Part shown: piece by piece, positions 17,414 through 26,222 of the stretch
How positions within the stretch are numbered: the stretch's first letter is position 1
Layout of the letters: each line of letters begins with the position of its first letter
Source: Microtetraspora sp. NBRC 16547
GTDB taxonomy: Bacteria; Actinomycetota; Actinomycetes; Streptosporangiales; Streptosporangiaceae
NCBI RefSeq assembly: GCF_030268965.1
Contig: NZ_BSSE01000006.1
Coordinates: 230,983-294,982, forward strand
DNA: 64,000 bases
Direction: 5' to 3'
Program-made: the position numbers and the translations under genes
The notes under the pieces: model-generated
What the model was told of the DNA's origin: nothing
The model's database searches: none
What the model saw: only the letters and a program-made list of their open reading frames with translations

Positions 17414-18901
17414 ATGGAAGTCCTTGTCGCTGTCATCGCGTTCGCCGGCGCCGTTCTCGCCGCCATCACCACCGGTGTCGTCGTCGGTCGCATCCGCGAG
17501 GAGCCGTCGGGATGGCTGGTCGCGTGGAGCATCACCACAGGTGCGCTGTGCCTCTCCCTGGGACTGATCGCCACAGGTCAGCTGATCGGGTTCGGGGCCG
17601 TGACCTTCCGGTTGTTCCAGATCACCGGATCCCTGATCGCCCCGCTCTGGCTGGCCGTCGGCGTGTCGCAACTGATCGCCAGAAAGGCGTTCCCCCGCTT
17701 CGCGGGCTGGCTCATCGGCGGCGCGCTGACGGGCGTCGGCGCGGTGATCATGCTGATGGATCCGATCAGCAAGACGTTCACCAAGGAGTTCCCAGCGGCC
17801 GACGAATTCTGGGACATCTGGCCCGAGTGGCTCCTGCGCGCCGTCCACGTGGTCGTCATCGCGATGCTGGTGATCTGGCTCGTGATCGCGGTGCTGCGTG
17901 GGCGCAAGGGCGACGACTACGACCTCGACAACATGAACGCGACGGTCGCGCTCGCCCCTGGCGGCATCGCCGTCTCCGTCGCGCTGGAGTTCACGCTCCC
18001 CGGGATCGTCGTCGTCGCCGCCATGGCCGCCACCGCCGGAGCCGTGTGGTACGCCCTCGCCCGGCCGCTCGCGCCGTACGAGGACGACGAGGACGAGGAC
18101 GAGGAGAACGACCGCGAGCCGGAGGACGAGTGGTCGCGCCGTGGCAGGCGCGGCGCCGAGGCCCGGTCCGAGGCCCGGTCCGAGCCGCCGGCGCAGGCCA
18201 CTCCCCGGCGCTCCGGCCTCGGAGACCTCGTCGCGGAGTACCGCGCGGGCGAGCAGGGCGACGTCGACTACGCCGGCCGCATGCAGCCGTCGGACGCCTT
18301 CGGCAGCCAGCCGCCCGGCCCCCCGGCCGGCCAGGACGCGTACGGCGGTCCGCGGGGACGCGAGTACACCATGCCTCCGGCGGCGGACGCCGACTACGCG
18401 ATGCCCGGTGGGGGCCCGGAGTACAACATGCCGCAGGGCGCCCGGCCCGAGTACGCCATGCCGGCCACGGGCACGATGTTCCCCGGGGCGGAGGCGGCCG
18501 CGAACCTCGGTGTCGGTTTCGGCGGCTCGGGCGCCGCGTCCTCCAGGGCGCAGGGCGGATCGGTGCGGCCGTCGCCGAGCATCTACGGGTTGCTCACCGT
18601 GTTCACGCTGATCGACGGTGCGGGTGAGGCGTTCGACAAGCTCGCCGAGGAGACGGTCGAGGCGGTGCAGCGCAACGAGCCCGACACCCTGATCTTCGTC
18701 TGCCACGGCGTGAAGTCCGCGCCGCTGCAGCGCATCGTGTACGAGCTCTACCGCGATGAGGTGGCGTACACCGAGCACCAGCGCCAGCCGCACATGGAGC
18801 GGTTCGCCACGGAACGCACGGCGCTCGTGCTGGCGGCCAACGTCATCGAGCTGACCGTGAACGCCGCGAAGGTCGTCCCCCTCCCCACCGCCTTCAGATA
18901 G
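17414..18901 (+). CDS. Multi-pass membrane protein fused to a C-terminal ABM-like monooxygenase domain
   Basis: 495 residues in three parts. Residues 1-~220 hold about seven hydrophobic segments (for example VLVAVIAFAGAVLAAITTGVVVG, VVVIAMLVIWLVIAVL and IVVVAAMAATAGAVWYALA). Residues ~225-385 are an acidic then Gly/Pro-rich disordered linker with the motif [ED]Y[TAN]MP repeated four times. Residues ~392-495 (IYGLLTVFTLIDGAGEAFDKLAEETVEAVQRNEPD...) resemble an antibiotic-biosynthesis-monooxygenase-type dimeric beta-barrel. It is transcribed divergently from the bldN-like gene across 102 bp. The activity is unknown; the domain calls are by eye. Confidence 0.78.
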   Translation: MEVLVAVIAFAGAVLAAITTGVVVGRIREEPSGWLVAWSITTGALCLSLGLIATGQLIGFGAVTFRLFQITGSLIAPLWLAVGVSQLIARKAFPRFAGWLIGGALTGVGAVIMLMDPISKTFTKEFPAADEFWDIWPEWLLRAVHVVVIAMLVIWLVIAVLRGRKGDDYDLDNMNATVALAPGGIAVSVALEFTLPGIVVVAAMAATAGAVWYALARPLAPYEDDEDEDEENDREPEDEWSRRGRRGAEARSEARSEPPAQATPRRSGLGDLVAEYRAGEQGDVDYAGRMQPSDAFGSQPPGPPAGQDAYGGPRGREYTMPPAADADYAMPGGGPEYNMPQGARPEYAMPATGTMFPGAEAAANLGVGFGGSGAASSRAQGGSVRPSPSIYGLLTVFTLIDGAGEAFDKLAEETVEAVQRNEPDTLIFVCHGVKSAPLQRIVYELYRDEVAYTEHQRQPHMERFATERTALVLAANVIELTVNAAKVVPLPTAFR

Positions 18902-18922
18902 CCCCAGCCACGATCACGCCGT

Positions 18923-19160
18923 GAGGGGCGCGGCGGGGAACCAACCGAGGAGCGACTCCGAGTGACGAGGGCGGGAGTCGCCTCAAGGGGCGCCCCGAAC
19001 GGCCGTGCCGGAGGCGCGGCGAATCAAGCACTGAGGGGCGCGGCGGGGAACCAACCGAGGAGCGAGTGGGGAGCGGAGCGACTCCGAGTGACGAGGGCGA
19101 GAGTCGCCTCAAGGGCGCCCCGAACGGCCGTGCCGGAGGCGCGGCAATCAAGCACTGAGG
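18923..19160. repeat. Intergenic direct repeat (two ~110-128 bp copies) with internal hairpins
   Basis: Copy A spans 18923-19032 and copy B 19033-19160. Both contain the same run from GAGGGGCGCGGCGGGG to CAAGCACTGAGG, with an ~18-bp insertion in copy B. Each carries an inverted repeat, GCGACTCC ... GGAGTCGC (18952-18981; imperfect in copy B at 19078-19107), that could act as a terminator between the convergent genes. The last ~13 bp of each unit match the 3' end of the glutaredoxin-like gene, so the duplication captured that end. Confidence 0.8.
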
Positions 19161-19396
19161 GCGGCGCGGAGGCGGGCTTCGTCCACGCGCCAGAAGTCGT
19201 GCTGGACTCCGTCGATCAGGGTGACCGGGATCATCTCCCAATATTTGGCGTGATCCTCCTCGGAGGCGGTGATGTCACGCTCCTCCCACGGCACGTCGAG
19301 GTCCGCGGCGACGCGCTCGATGACGGCGCGTGCGTCGTCGCACAGGTGACAGCCGGGCTTTCCGAAGAGGGTGATCCGGTGCTCGCTAGGTGCCAT
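19148..19396 (-). CDS. Glutaredoxin-like thiol-disulphide protein
   Basis: An 82-residue thioredoxin-fold protein with the redox motif GKPGCHLCDDA near residues 12-22. A cis-Pro is in EMIPVTLIDGVQH, and WEERDIT completes the family pattern (DUF836/glutaredoxin-like). Such proteins are small cytosolic thiol oxidoreductases. Its neighbours in the haem cluster and Rex suggest a redox role but the partner is unknown. The stop lies inside the intergenic repeat. Confidence 0.88.
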   Translation of the reverse strand: MAPSEHRITLFGKPGCHLCDDARAVIERVAADLDVPWEERDITASEEDHAKYWEMIPVTLIDGVQHDFWRVDEARLRAALSA

Positions 19397-19460
19397 GGCG
19401 TCAGCCTATTGGGCGATCCGGGCGGTCCTTCGGCGAGCGGCGCCCGTCCACCAGGGGTAC

Positions 19461-19677
19461 CTAGTGCCCCGCCCGTCAATCTTTGCCCCGTCGCGTCGCC
19501 CAGGGCGGCACCTCGCCGCGTTGTCGCCCCACCCACGAAAACTCCTCGCAAGCTCGGACTTTCCGCGGGGCCCGGGAATGTCGGCCGTAGGCTCCGCTAC
19601 GACCTCCTCCTCCGCCTTGCGATGCACCACCCTGGACACCGCTCCTTCCGGGCAAACCTTGCCGGTTGGGGCACTAG
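19461..19677. mobile_element. Probable 217-bp MITE-like element with long terminal inverted repeats
   Basis: The ends are exact inverted repeats CTAGTGCCCC (19461-19470) and GGGGCACTAG (19668-19677). Pairing continues inward with few mismatches (CCG-x-CAA-xx-TTTGCCC) to ~28 bp. After a short mismatched stretch it resumes at CCAGGG-x-GG. The centre has no open frame. This is the form of a non-autonomous miniature element mobilised in trans. No clear target duplication is visible beyond the CTAG ends. It fills most of the 474-bp gap before rex. Confidence 0.6.
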
Positions 19678-19759
19678 CGGGCTGTCCGAAGCGGTCGCAT
19701 GGCCAGGGGCTGAGTTTGAGGCCGGTGCCGCGCTTTGGGACAGTGAACGAGCACTGACT

Positions 19760-19789
19760 TTGTGCATCGCTTCACAAAGGCACTAACCT
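19760..19789 (+). promoter_or_regulatory. rex promoter with Rex operator (ROP)
   Basis: TTGTGCATCGCTTCACAA (19760-19777) matches the Rex operator TTGTGAA-N4-TTCACAA at all but one defined base. It overlaps a plausible -35 (TTGTGC, 19760-19765). A -10 (TAACCT, 19784-19789) follows after 18 bp. Binding of Rex here would autoregulate rex-hemACD according to NADH/NAD+, as described in Streptomyces. Confidence 0.85.
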
Positions 19790-19870
19790 GTAGGAACGCG
19801 AAAATCGGTTACATCCACTCGTATGGTCGGGGACGCTCTCCGGCTGTCCGTCCCCCTGGAGCACTGGCAA

Positions 19871-20608
19871 GTGATCCGCCGTATCCCTCAAGCGCGTGAG
19901 CGTGGCATTCCCGATGCGACGGTCGCGAGACTGCCGCTCTATCTGCGTGCGTTGAACGGGCTGGCCGAGCGTGGCACCGCCACGGTGAGTTCGGAGGACC
20001 TCGCGGTCGCGGCCGGAGTGAACTCGGCCAAGCTCCGCAAGGACCTCTCGCACCTCGGGTCGTACGGCACTCGGGGGGTGGGGTACGACGTCCAGTACCT
20101 GATCTACCAGATCTCGCGTGAGCTAGGTCTCACCCAGGATTGGGCCGTCGCCATCGTGGGGGTGGGTAACCTCGGGCGAGCACTCGCGAACTACGGAGGG
20201 TTCGTGTCCCGCGGCTTCCGGGTCGCGGGCCTTTTCGATGCCGATCCGGCAGTGGTGGGCGAGCGGATCGCCGGGCTCGTGGTGGAACATGCCGACGTGC
20301 TCGAGTCAGTGATCAAGAAGCGTGGGGTGTCGATAGTGGTGATCGCGACGCCGGCGACGGCGGCGCAGGAGGTCTGTGACCGCGTCATCGCCGCGGGCGT
20401 CACCAGTATTTTGAACTTCGCCCCCGTGGTGCTGACGGTGCCGGACGGCGTTGATGTCCGTAAAGTCGATTTGTCCATTGAACTGCAGATTCTTGCGTTC
20501 CACGAGCAGCGTAAGGCGAGTGGAGGGCCCATGATGGGCGATGAGTGGCCCGATGGGGTGGTCGTAGTGAGCGAGCGCGGTGCGCCGCTGGGCGAGGCGA
20601 GCCAATGA
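19871..20608 (+). CDS. rex: Redox-sensing transcriptional repressor Rex
   Basis: Rex represses respiratory and haem genes at low NADH/NAD+ and releases DNA when NADH binds. The N-terminal winged helix runs from GIPDATVARLPLYLRALNGL to VNSAKLRKDLSHLGSYGTRGVGYDV. The NAD(H)-binding Rossmann motif is VAIVGVGNLGRAL, and the C-terminal domain-swap helix region includes DLSIELQILAFHEQRKA. I prefer the GTG at 19871 (GGAG 9 nt upstream, N-terminus length like other Rex). The ATG at 19823 would add 16 residues and has no visible ribosome-binding site. It overlaps hemA by 4 nt. Confidence 0.95.
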   Translation: MIRRIPQARERGIPDATVARLPLYLRALNGLAERGTATVSSEDLAVAAGVNSAKLRKDLSHLGSYGTRGVGYDVQYLIYQISRELGLTQDWAVAIVGVGNLGRALANYGGFVSRGFRVAGLFDADPAVVGERIAGLVVEHADVLESVIKKRGVSIVVIATPATAAQEVCDRVIAAGVTSILNFAPVVLTVPDGVDVRKVDLSIELQILAFHEQRKASGGPMMGDEWPDGVVVVSERGAPLGEASQ

Positions 20609-21912
20609 GCATCCTTGTCGTCGGCCTGAGCCACCGGACGGCTCCGGTGGCCCTCCTCGAACGCGTCTCGGTGAGCGGTGACGCCCTCTCCAAGCTGCTC
20701 CTCGACGTCCGCGGCGAATCCGCCGTCTCCGAGGCGATGGTCGTCTCCACCTGCAACCGGGTCGAGGTCTACGCGGACGTGGACCGGTTCCACGGTGCGG
20801 TGACGGCCGTGACCGACCTGCTCGCGACCCACTGCGGCATCCCCCAGGAGCAGCTCACCCCGCACCTCTACGTGCAGTACGAGGACCGCGCCGTCCACCA
20901 CCTGTTCTCGGTGGCCTGCGGCCTCGACTCGATGGTCGTCGGCGAGGGCCAGATCCTCGGCCAGATCCGCGTGGCGCTCAAATTCGCCCAGGACCAGGAC
21001 ACCGTCGGGACCGTTCTCAACGAGCTCTTCCAGCAGGCCCTGCGGGTCGGCAAGCGGGCGCACGCCGACACCGCCATCGACCGGGCGGGCGCCTCCCTCG
21101 TCGGCGTCGGCCTGACCCTGGCCGAGCGGGAGCTCGGCCCGATCTCCGGGATGCGGGCGCTGGTCGTCGGCGCCGGCTCGATGAGCGCGCTGTCCGCGGC
21201 CACGCTGGTCCGCTCCGGCGTGACCGACATCGTCATCGCCAACCGCACCTACGACCGCGCCGTACGGCTGGCCGAGTCGGTCGGCGGGCGGGCGGTGCGC
21301 CTGGACGAGATCCCCGCCGAGATCGCCGAGGCGGACATCGTCATCTCCTGCACCGGCGCGGGATCGTGCCTGATCACCCCGGAGACGATCGCCGGCGCGG
21401 TGGGCCGCGGCCGGGACCTCTTCCTGCTCGACCTCGCCCTGCCCCACGACGTCGACCCCGGCGTACGGGCGCTGCCCGGCGTGACGCTGGTCGACCTGGA
21501 GTCCATGCAGCGGGCCGGCGTCGCCGACGACATCGGCGACGGCGGCCGGGCCGAGGCCATCGCGGCGGTCCAGGCGATCGTCACCGAGGAGGTGGCCGCC
21601 TACCTCGACGCCGAGCGCGCCGCCCGGGTGACGCCGACGGTGGTCGCGCTGCGCAGCAAGGCCGCCGAGGTGGTCGAATCGGAGATGCTTCGTCTCATCT
21701 CACGCGTCCCCGAATTGGAGGGACGTCTGCGCGACGAGGTCGCGCAGACTGTCAGAAGGGTCGTGGACAAGCTGCTCCACGAACCGACCGTACGTGTCAA
21801 GCGGCTGGCGTCCTCGCCTGGCGGTGACCAGTACGCGGACGCGCTCCGCGAGCTGTTCGACCTGGATCCCCAGAAGCCCGAGGCCGTGTCGCGGATGGAG
21901 GTCGAGCCATGA
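20605..21912 (+). CDS. hemA: Glutamyl-tRNA reductase
   Basis: HemA reduces glutamyl-tRNA to glutamate-1-semialdehyde, the first committed step of C5-pathway haem synthesis. 435 residues. The catalytic domain carries the nucleophile Cys in VVSTCNRVEVY (about residue 49). DSMVVGEGQILGQ and the NADPH domain VVGAGSMSALSAATL follow, and a helical dimerisation domain ends it. The start overlaps the rex stop (ATGA) and the stop overlaps hemC, so rex-hemA-hemC-hemD is one translationally coupled operon. Confidence 0.96.
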   Translation: MSILVVGLSHRTAPVALLERVSVSGDALSKLLLDVRGESAVSEAMVVSTCNRVEVYADVDRFHGAVTAVTDLLATHCGIPQEQLTPHLYVQYEDRAVHHLFSVACGLDSMVVGEGQILGQIRVALKFAQDQDTVGTVLNELFQQALRVGKRAHADTAIDRAGASLVGVGLTLAERELGPISGMRALVVGAGSMSALSAATLVRSGVTDIVIANRTYDRAVRLAESVGGRAVRLDEIPAEIAEADIVISCTGAGSCLITPETIAGAVGRGRDLFLLDLALPHDVDPGVRALPGVTLVDLESMQRAGVADDIGDGGRAEAIAAVQAIVTEEVAAYLDAERAARVTPTVVALRSKAAEVVESEMLRLISRVPELEGRLRDEVAQTVRRVVDKLLHEPTVRVKRLASSPGGDQYADALRELFDLDPQKPEAVSRMEVEP

Positions 21913-22820
21913 TCGCTCCCCTGAGGATGGGCACTCGCAAGAGCGAGATGGCCACGACCCAGTCGGGGCTGGTGGCCAAGCGGCTCACCGAGCTGACCGG
22001 GCGCGAGGTGGAACTCGTCGGCATCACCACTTATGGCGATGTCTCCCGGGCGAACCTCACCCAGCTCGGCGGCACCGGCGTGTTCGTCAGCGAGCTGCGC
22101 AACAAGCTGATCGAGGGCGAGATCGACTTCGCCGTCCACTCGCTCAAGGATCTTCCGACGGCCGACGACCCCCGGATCACGCTCGTCGCCACGCCGCCGC
22201 GGGACGACCCGCGCGACGCGCTGGTGAGCACGGCCAAGCTGGCCGACCTGGCTCCCGGGGCCAGGGTGGGCACCGGCTCGCCGCGCCGCGTCGCGCAGCT
22301 CCGCGCCCTGCGGCCGGACCTTCACTACGTCCCGATCAGGGGGAACGCGCCCACTCGGATCGGCAAGATCGCCGCGGGTGAGCTGGACGCCGTCGTGCTG
22401 GCCACCGCCGGCCTCTGCCGGCTCGGGCGTGACGGCGAGATCTCGCAGATCTTCGAGGTCGACGAGGTGCTGCCCGCACCCGGCCAGGGCGCGCTCGCCG
22501 TCGAGTGCCCGGCCGACCGCGCCGACCTGATCGAGTTGCTGGGCGTCCTCGACGACCCGCGAACCCGCACGGCGGTGACCGCTGAGCGCGCCGTGCTTTC
22601 CGCCCTCGAAGCCGGTTGCGCGGCACCGCTAGGTGCTTTCGCATCCGATGACGGGCACATTCTCAACCTGACCGCTGCCGTCGTCGCCATCGACGGCGTG
22701 AGGTCAGTGCGCAAGTCCACCTCCGGACCTCGTCTGGCGGCCATGGAGCTCGGCCGTGATCTCGCGGCCTCCATGATCGCGGAGGGGGCCGGCACGTTGA
22801 TGGGGGAGCAGGCCCATTGA
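21909..22820 (+). CDS. hemC: Porphobilinogen deaminase (hydroxymethylbilane synthase)
   Basis: HemC joins four porphobilinogens into hydroxymethylbilane. 303 residues starting RMGTRKSEMATTQSGLVA. The conserved DFAVHSLKDLPT motif and GTGSPRRVAQLRALRPDL are present. The dipyrromethane cofactor Cys lies in LEAGCAAPLGAFA (near residue 239). Overlaps of 4 nt at both ends link it to hemA and hemD. Confidence 0.96.
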   Translation: MIAPLRMGTRKSEMATTQSGLVAKRLTELTGREVELVGITTYGDVSRANLTQLGGTGVFVSELRNKLIEGEIDFAVHSLKDLPTADDPRITLVATPPRDDPRDALVSTAKLADLAPGARVGTGSPRRVAQLRALRPDLHYVPIRGNAPTRIGKIAAGELDAVVLATAGLCRLGRDGEISQIFEVDEVLPAPGQGALAVECPADRADLIELLGVLDDPRTRTAVTAERAVLSALEAGCAAPLGAFASDDGHILNLTAAVVAIDGVRSVRKSTSGPRLAAMELGRDLAASMIAEGAGTLMGEQAH

Positions 22821-24406
22821 GCCCCACGAATACCACTCCAGAGCCCCGATCGGGTTTCGTCGCCTTCATCGGCGCCGGCCCCGGTGACGAGAACCTGCTC
22901 ACATTGCGTGGCGCCGACCTGCTGGGCAGGGCCGACGTCGTCGTGCTCGACCAGCAGGCGTACGCCCCGCTGCTCCGGCACTGCCGCAAGGACGTCGAGG
23001 TGGTGGACATCACCGCCGAGGCTGCCGAGAACTCGATCTCGCTGAGGACGCTGCAGGATGCCAAGGCGGGACGGACGGTCGTCCGGGTGTGCCCCGGCGA
23101 TCCGTCGTTCTTCTCCTCGGTCACCGAGGAGGTCGCGGCCTGCGTCAAGGCCGACGTCGACTTCGAGATCGTTCCCGGAGTCCCGCCGGCGACGGCCGTG
23201 CTCACCTACGCGGGCATTCCGCCGGCGGTGGCCGTCCCCGAGTTCCGCATCGTCGACGCCGCCCAGGTGGACGACTGGTCGCGGCACGCCGGGTGCGAGG
23301 GGACGCTGGTCATCTACAACGGCGTCGCCGAGGCCGTCCCGATCGCCAAGGCGCTGATCGCCGCGGGCAAGCCCGACTCGACGCCGGTCGCGGTGACGAG
23401 CGAGGGCACCACCACCGAGCAGTTCACCGTCGTGTCGTCGCTCGGCCGCATCGGCCCCGACCTCAAGCACGCGGGCATGACCGAGCCGGCGCTCATCGTG
23501 GTGGGCGACGCCGTCGGCATGCGCGACCGCCTGTCGTGGTTCGAGACGAAGTCCCTGTTCGGCTGGCGGGTCCTGGTGCCGCGCACCAAGGAGCAGGCCG
23601 AGGGGCTGTCCGAGCAACTCCGCTCGTACGGCGCGGTGCCGGAGGAGGTGCCGACGATCTCCGTCGAGCCGCCCCGGACGCCGCAGCAGATGGACCGCGC
23701 CATCAAGGGCCTGGTCACCGGCCGCTACGAATGGGTCGCCTTCACCAGCGCCAACGCCGTCAAGGCGGTGCGGGAGAAGTTCGAGGAGTACGGCCTGGAC
23801 GCGCGGGCGTTCGCCGGCCTCAAGGTGGCGGCCGTCGGCGGCGCGACGTCCCGCGCCCTCGTCGAGTTCGGCGTGAAGCCCGACCTGGTCCCGACCGGCG
23901 AACAGTCGTCAGAGGGGCTGCTCGCGGAGTGGCCGCCGTACGACTCGATGCTGGACCCGATCAACCGCGTCCTGCTGCCGCGCGCGGACATCGCGACCGA
24001 GACGCTGGTCGCGGGGCTCACGGAGCTGGGCTGGGAGTGCGACGACGTGACGGCGTACCGCACGGTGCGCGCGGCGCCGCCGCCGGCCCCGATCCGCGAG
24101 GCGATCAAGGGCGGCGGCTTCGACGCGGTGCTCTTCACCTCGTCGTCCACCGTGCGGAACCTCGTCGGCATCGCCGGCAAGCCGCACAACGTGACGGTGA
24201 TCGCCGTGATCGGTCCGCAGACGGCCAAGACCGCCGAGGAGTTCGGCCTCCGGGTCGACGTGATGTCCGACAGGCCCTCCGCCTCCGCGCTCGCGGCGGC
24301 CCTGGCGGAGTACGGTGCGAAGCAGCGGCACGCGGCCATCTCGGCCGGTGAGATGCCGCGCAGGCCTTCCCAGATGCGCAGGGGGGCACGCCGGCGCTTC
24401 AAGTGA
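22817..24406 (+). CDS. hemD: Fused uroporphyrinogen-III C-methyltransferase / uroporphyrinogen-III synthase
   Basis: 529 residues from a TTG that overlaps the hemC stop. Residues ~12-250 are a tetrapyrrole methylase domain ([50 protein letters not shown]), as in CobA, which leads to precorrin-2, sirohaem and B12. Residues ~255-510 are a HemD synthase domain ([53 protein letters not shown]) that closes the uroporphyrinogen III ring. The fusion is common in actinomycetes. It places the haem/sirohaem branch point in one polypeptide. Confidence 0.94.
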   Translation: MSPTNTTPEPRSGFVAFIGAGPGDENLLTLRGADLLGRADVVVLDQQAYAPLLRHCRKDVEVVDITAEAAENSISLRTLQDAKAGRTVVRVCPGDPSFFSSVTEEVAACVKADVDFEIVPGVPPATAVLTYAGIPPAVAVPEFRIVDAAQVDDWSRHAGCEGTLVIYNGVAEAVPIAKALIAAGKPDSTPVAVTSEGTTTEQFTVVSSLGRIGPDLKHAGMTEPALIVVGDAVGMRDRLSWFETKSLFGWRVLVPRTKEQAEGLSEQLRSYGAVPEEVPTISVEPPRTPQQMDRAIKGLVTGRYEWVAFTSANAVKAVREKFEEYGLDARAFAGLKVAAVGGATSRALVEFGVKPDLVPTGEQSSEGLLAEWPPYDSMLDPINRVLLPRADIATETLVAGLTELGWECDDVTAYRTVRAAPPPAPIREAIKGGGFDAVLFTSSSTVRNLVGIAGKPHNVTVIAVIGPQTAKTAEEFGLRVDVMSDRPSASALAAALAEYGAKQRHAAISAGEMPRRPSQMRRGARRRFK

Positions 24407-24464
24407 CCGGTCGCGTCCGGTGACGGTCCGGGGGTCTTGTCCAGTCCGAGTGGAGAACACGATC

Positions 24465-25454
24465 GTGAACGCTGAATATCCGGTGGCGCGGCCACGGCGG
24501 CTGCGCTGTACCCCCGCGATGCGCCGCATGGTGGCCGGGACGCGTCTGGACCCGGCCGAGCTGATCCTGCCCATGTTCGTCAAGGAGGGCATCGCGGATC
24601 CGCAGCCCGTGGTGTCCATGCCGGGGGTCGTGCAGCACACGCGTGACTCGCTGCGCAAGGCGGCCCACGAGGCGGCGGAGGCGGGGGTCGGCGGTCTCAT
24701 GCTGTTCGGCGTCCCGCTGCACAAGGACGCGCGCGGCTCGGCGGCCGACGACCCCGAGGGCGTCGTCCAGCTCGCGCTCGCCGATCTCGCCTCCGAGATC
24801 GGCGACGCGCTGGTCCTGATGACCGACACCTGCCTGGACGAGTACACCGACCACGGTCATTGCGGCCTGCTGACCGACTCCGGCGAGGTGGACAACGACG
24901 CCACGCTGGAGCGGTACGCCTCCGCGGCGGTCGCGCAGGCGCGGGCCGGGTCACGGATGATCGCGCCGAGCGGCATGATGGACGGCCAGGTCGGGGCGAT
25001 CAGGCGGGCCCTCGACGCCGAGGGCTTCACCGAGATCCCGATCCTCGCCTACTCCGCGAAGTACGCCTCGGCGTTCTACGGGCCGTTCCGCGACGCCGCC
25101 GAGTGCGCGCCCCAGTTCGGGGATCGCAGCGCGTACCAGCAGGATCCGGCGGGTCCCGCCGGCGAGGCGCTGCGGGAGGTGCGGCTCGACCTCGCCGAGG
25201 GCGCGGACGCGGTCATGGTCAAGCCCGCGCTCGCGTACCTGGACATCATCCGCCAGGTGCGCGACACGGTCGAGGTGCCCGTGGCGGCCTACCAGGTGAG
25301 CGGCGAGTACGCGATGATCGAGGCGGCGGCGGCGAACGGCTGGATCGACCGGGAGCGGACCATCATGGAGTCGCTGGTCGCGATCCGCAGGGCCGGCGCC
25401 GACATGATCCTGACCTACTGGGCCACCGAGGTCGCGCGCCTGCTCCGGGCGTAG
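24465..25454 (+). CDS. hemB: Delta-aminolevulinic acid dehydratase (porphobilinogen synthase)
   Basis: HemB condenses two 5-aminolevulinates to porphobilinogen. 329 residues from a GTG with GGAG 9 nt upstream. The two active-site lysines are in [17 protein letters not shown] and [14 protein letters not shown]. The metal-site segment reads [13 protein letters not shown]: two of the usual three zinc cysteines remain and the middle one is Asp, a mix of the Zn and Mg types. Separated from hemD by 58 bp. Confidence 0.95.
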   Translation: MNAEYPVARPRRLRCTPAMRRMVAGTRLDPAELILPMFVKEGIADPQPVVSMPGVVQHTRDSLRKAAHEAAEAGVGGLMLFGVPLHKDARGSAADDPEGVVQLALADLASEIGDALVLMTDTCLDEYTDHGHCGLLTDSGEVDNDATLERYASAAVAQARAGSRMIAPSGMMDGQVGAIRRALDAEGFTEIPILAYSAKYASAFYGPFRDAAECAPQFGDRSAYQQDPAGPAGEALREVRLDLAEGADAVMVKPALAYLDIIRQVRDTVEVPVAAYQVSGEYAMIEAAAANGWIDRERTIMESLVAIRRAGADMILTYWATEVARLLRA

Positions 25455-25487
25455 CGCGCGTGCCACGGGGGTGGCGCTGCGCGCGCT
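25453..25487 (+). terminator. Probable hemB terminator hairpin
   Basis: AGCGCGCGTGCCAC pairs with GTGGCGCTGCGCGCGCT (one bulge) around a short G-rich loop, directly at the hemB stop codon. It is GC-rich without a T-run, as common for actinomycete terminators. Confidence 0.5.
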
Positions 25488-25543
25488 GATCCGTCAAGGG
25501 CATTATCAGGTACAGCAAAGAGCATCCGTGGGGGAGGAGCACG

Positions 25544-26188
25544 ATGGTGGGGGCACCGCTGGTCCGCCGGACGAAACGACGTGCGCATCGAAGGCCACGG
25601 AAGATCACATCTGTACTTGAGTATGCCCAGCTCGGCTGGGCGAGCTGTCTTGGCGCCCACCCGCTCCGCGAGGGTGGGCGCGCCTGTTCCTGCGACCGGG
25701 TCGGCTGTCCTGACCCGGGCGCGCACCCGCTGTCCCCGGCATGGCAGATGGAGGCGACGGTGGACTCCGCACTCCTCACGCGGTGGTGGGAGCTCAACCC
25801 CGACGCGAATGTGATCCTGCCCACGGGCCGGGTGTTCGACGTGTTCGACGTACCGTCCGTCGCCGGGATGGCGGCCCTGGCCGCCATGGACGCCACCGGA
25901 CAGGCCACGGGCCCGGTCGCCGAGAACGGCGACCGGGTCCTTTTCTATGTGGCCACCAGGGGCGCCCCCGAGGACGAGGACGAGTGGTGGTCCTGCCATC
26001 TCGACTGCGACCCGGCGACCGTCGAGGCGTCCCCAGGACTGCGCTGGCACTGCCGTGACAGTTATGTGCTCGCCCCGCCCTCGACGCTGGTGACCGGCGC
26101 GGACGTGAGCTGGCTGCGTCCCCCGGACGGGTGCCCCCTCCCCGACCCCCTCCGCGTCCTGGACCTGCTCGTCGACGCCTGCGAGTGA
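25544..26188 (+). CDS. Stand-alone bifunctional DNA primase/polymerase N-terminal domain protein
   Basis: 214 residues, with GGGGGAGGAG before the ATG. The block [41 protein letters not shown], followed by [24 protein letters not shown], looks like the N-terminal prim-pol (AEP-type) domain found in many actinobacterial proteins. Here it has no helicase or other partner. Cysteines in CSCDRVGC may bind zinc. Its place between hemB and hemL is seen, from memory, in other actinomycetes. It may bind nucleotides rather than prime DNA; I cannot tell from sequence. Confidence 0.7.
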   Translation: MVGAPLVRRTKRRAHRRPRKITSVLEYAQLGWASCLGAHPLREGGRACSCDRVGCPDPGAHPLSPAWQMEATVDSALLTRWWELNPDANVILPTGRVFDVFDVPSVAGMAALAAMDATGQATGPVAENGDRVLFYVATRGAPEDEDEWWSCHLDCDPATVEASPGLRWHCRDSYVLAPPSTLVTGADVSWLRPPDGCPLPDPLRVLDLLVDACE

Positions 26189-26222
26189 GGACCCGCCCCA
26201 CGTCGCCCGTAGGCTGGGAGGC

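Noticed and set aside
19371..19757. Open frames across the gap before rex.
   Set aside because: They span the MITE-like element and show no domain, start signal or codon pattern of a gene.
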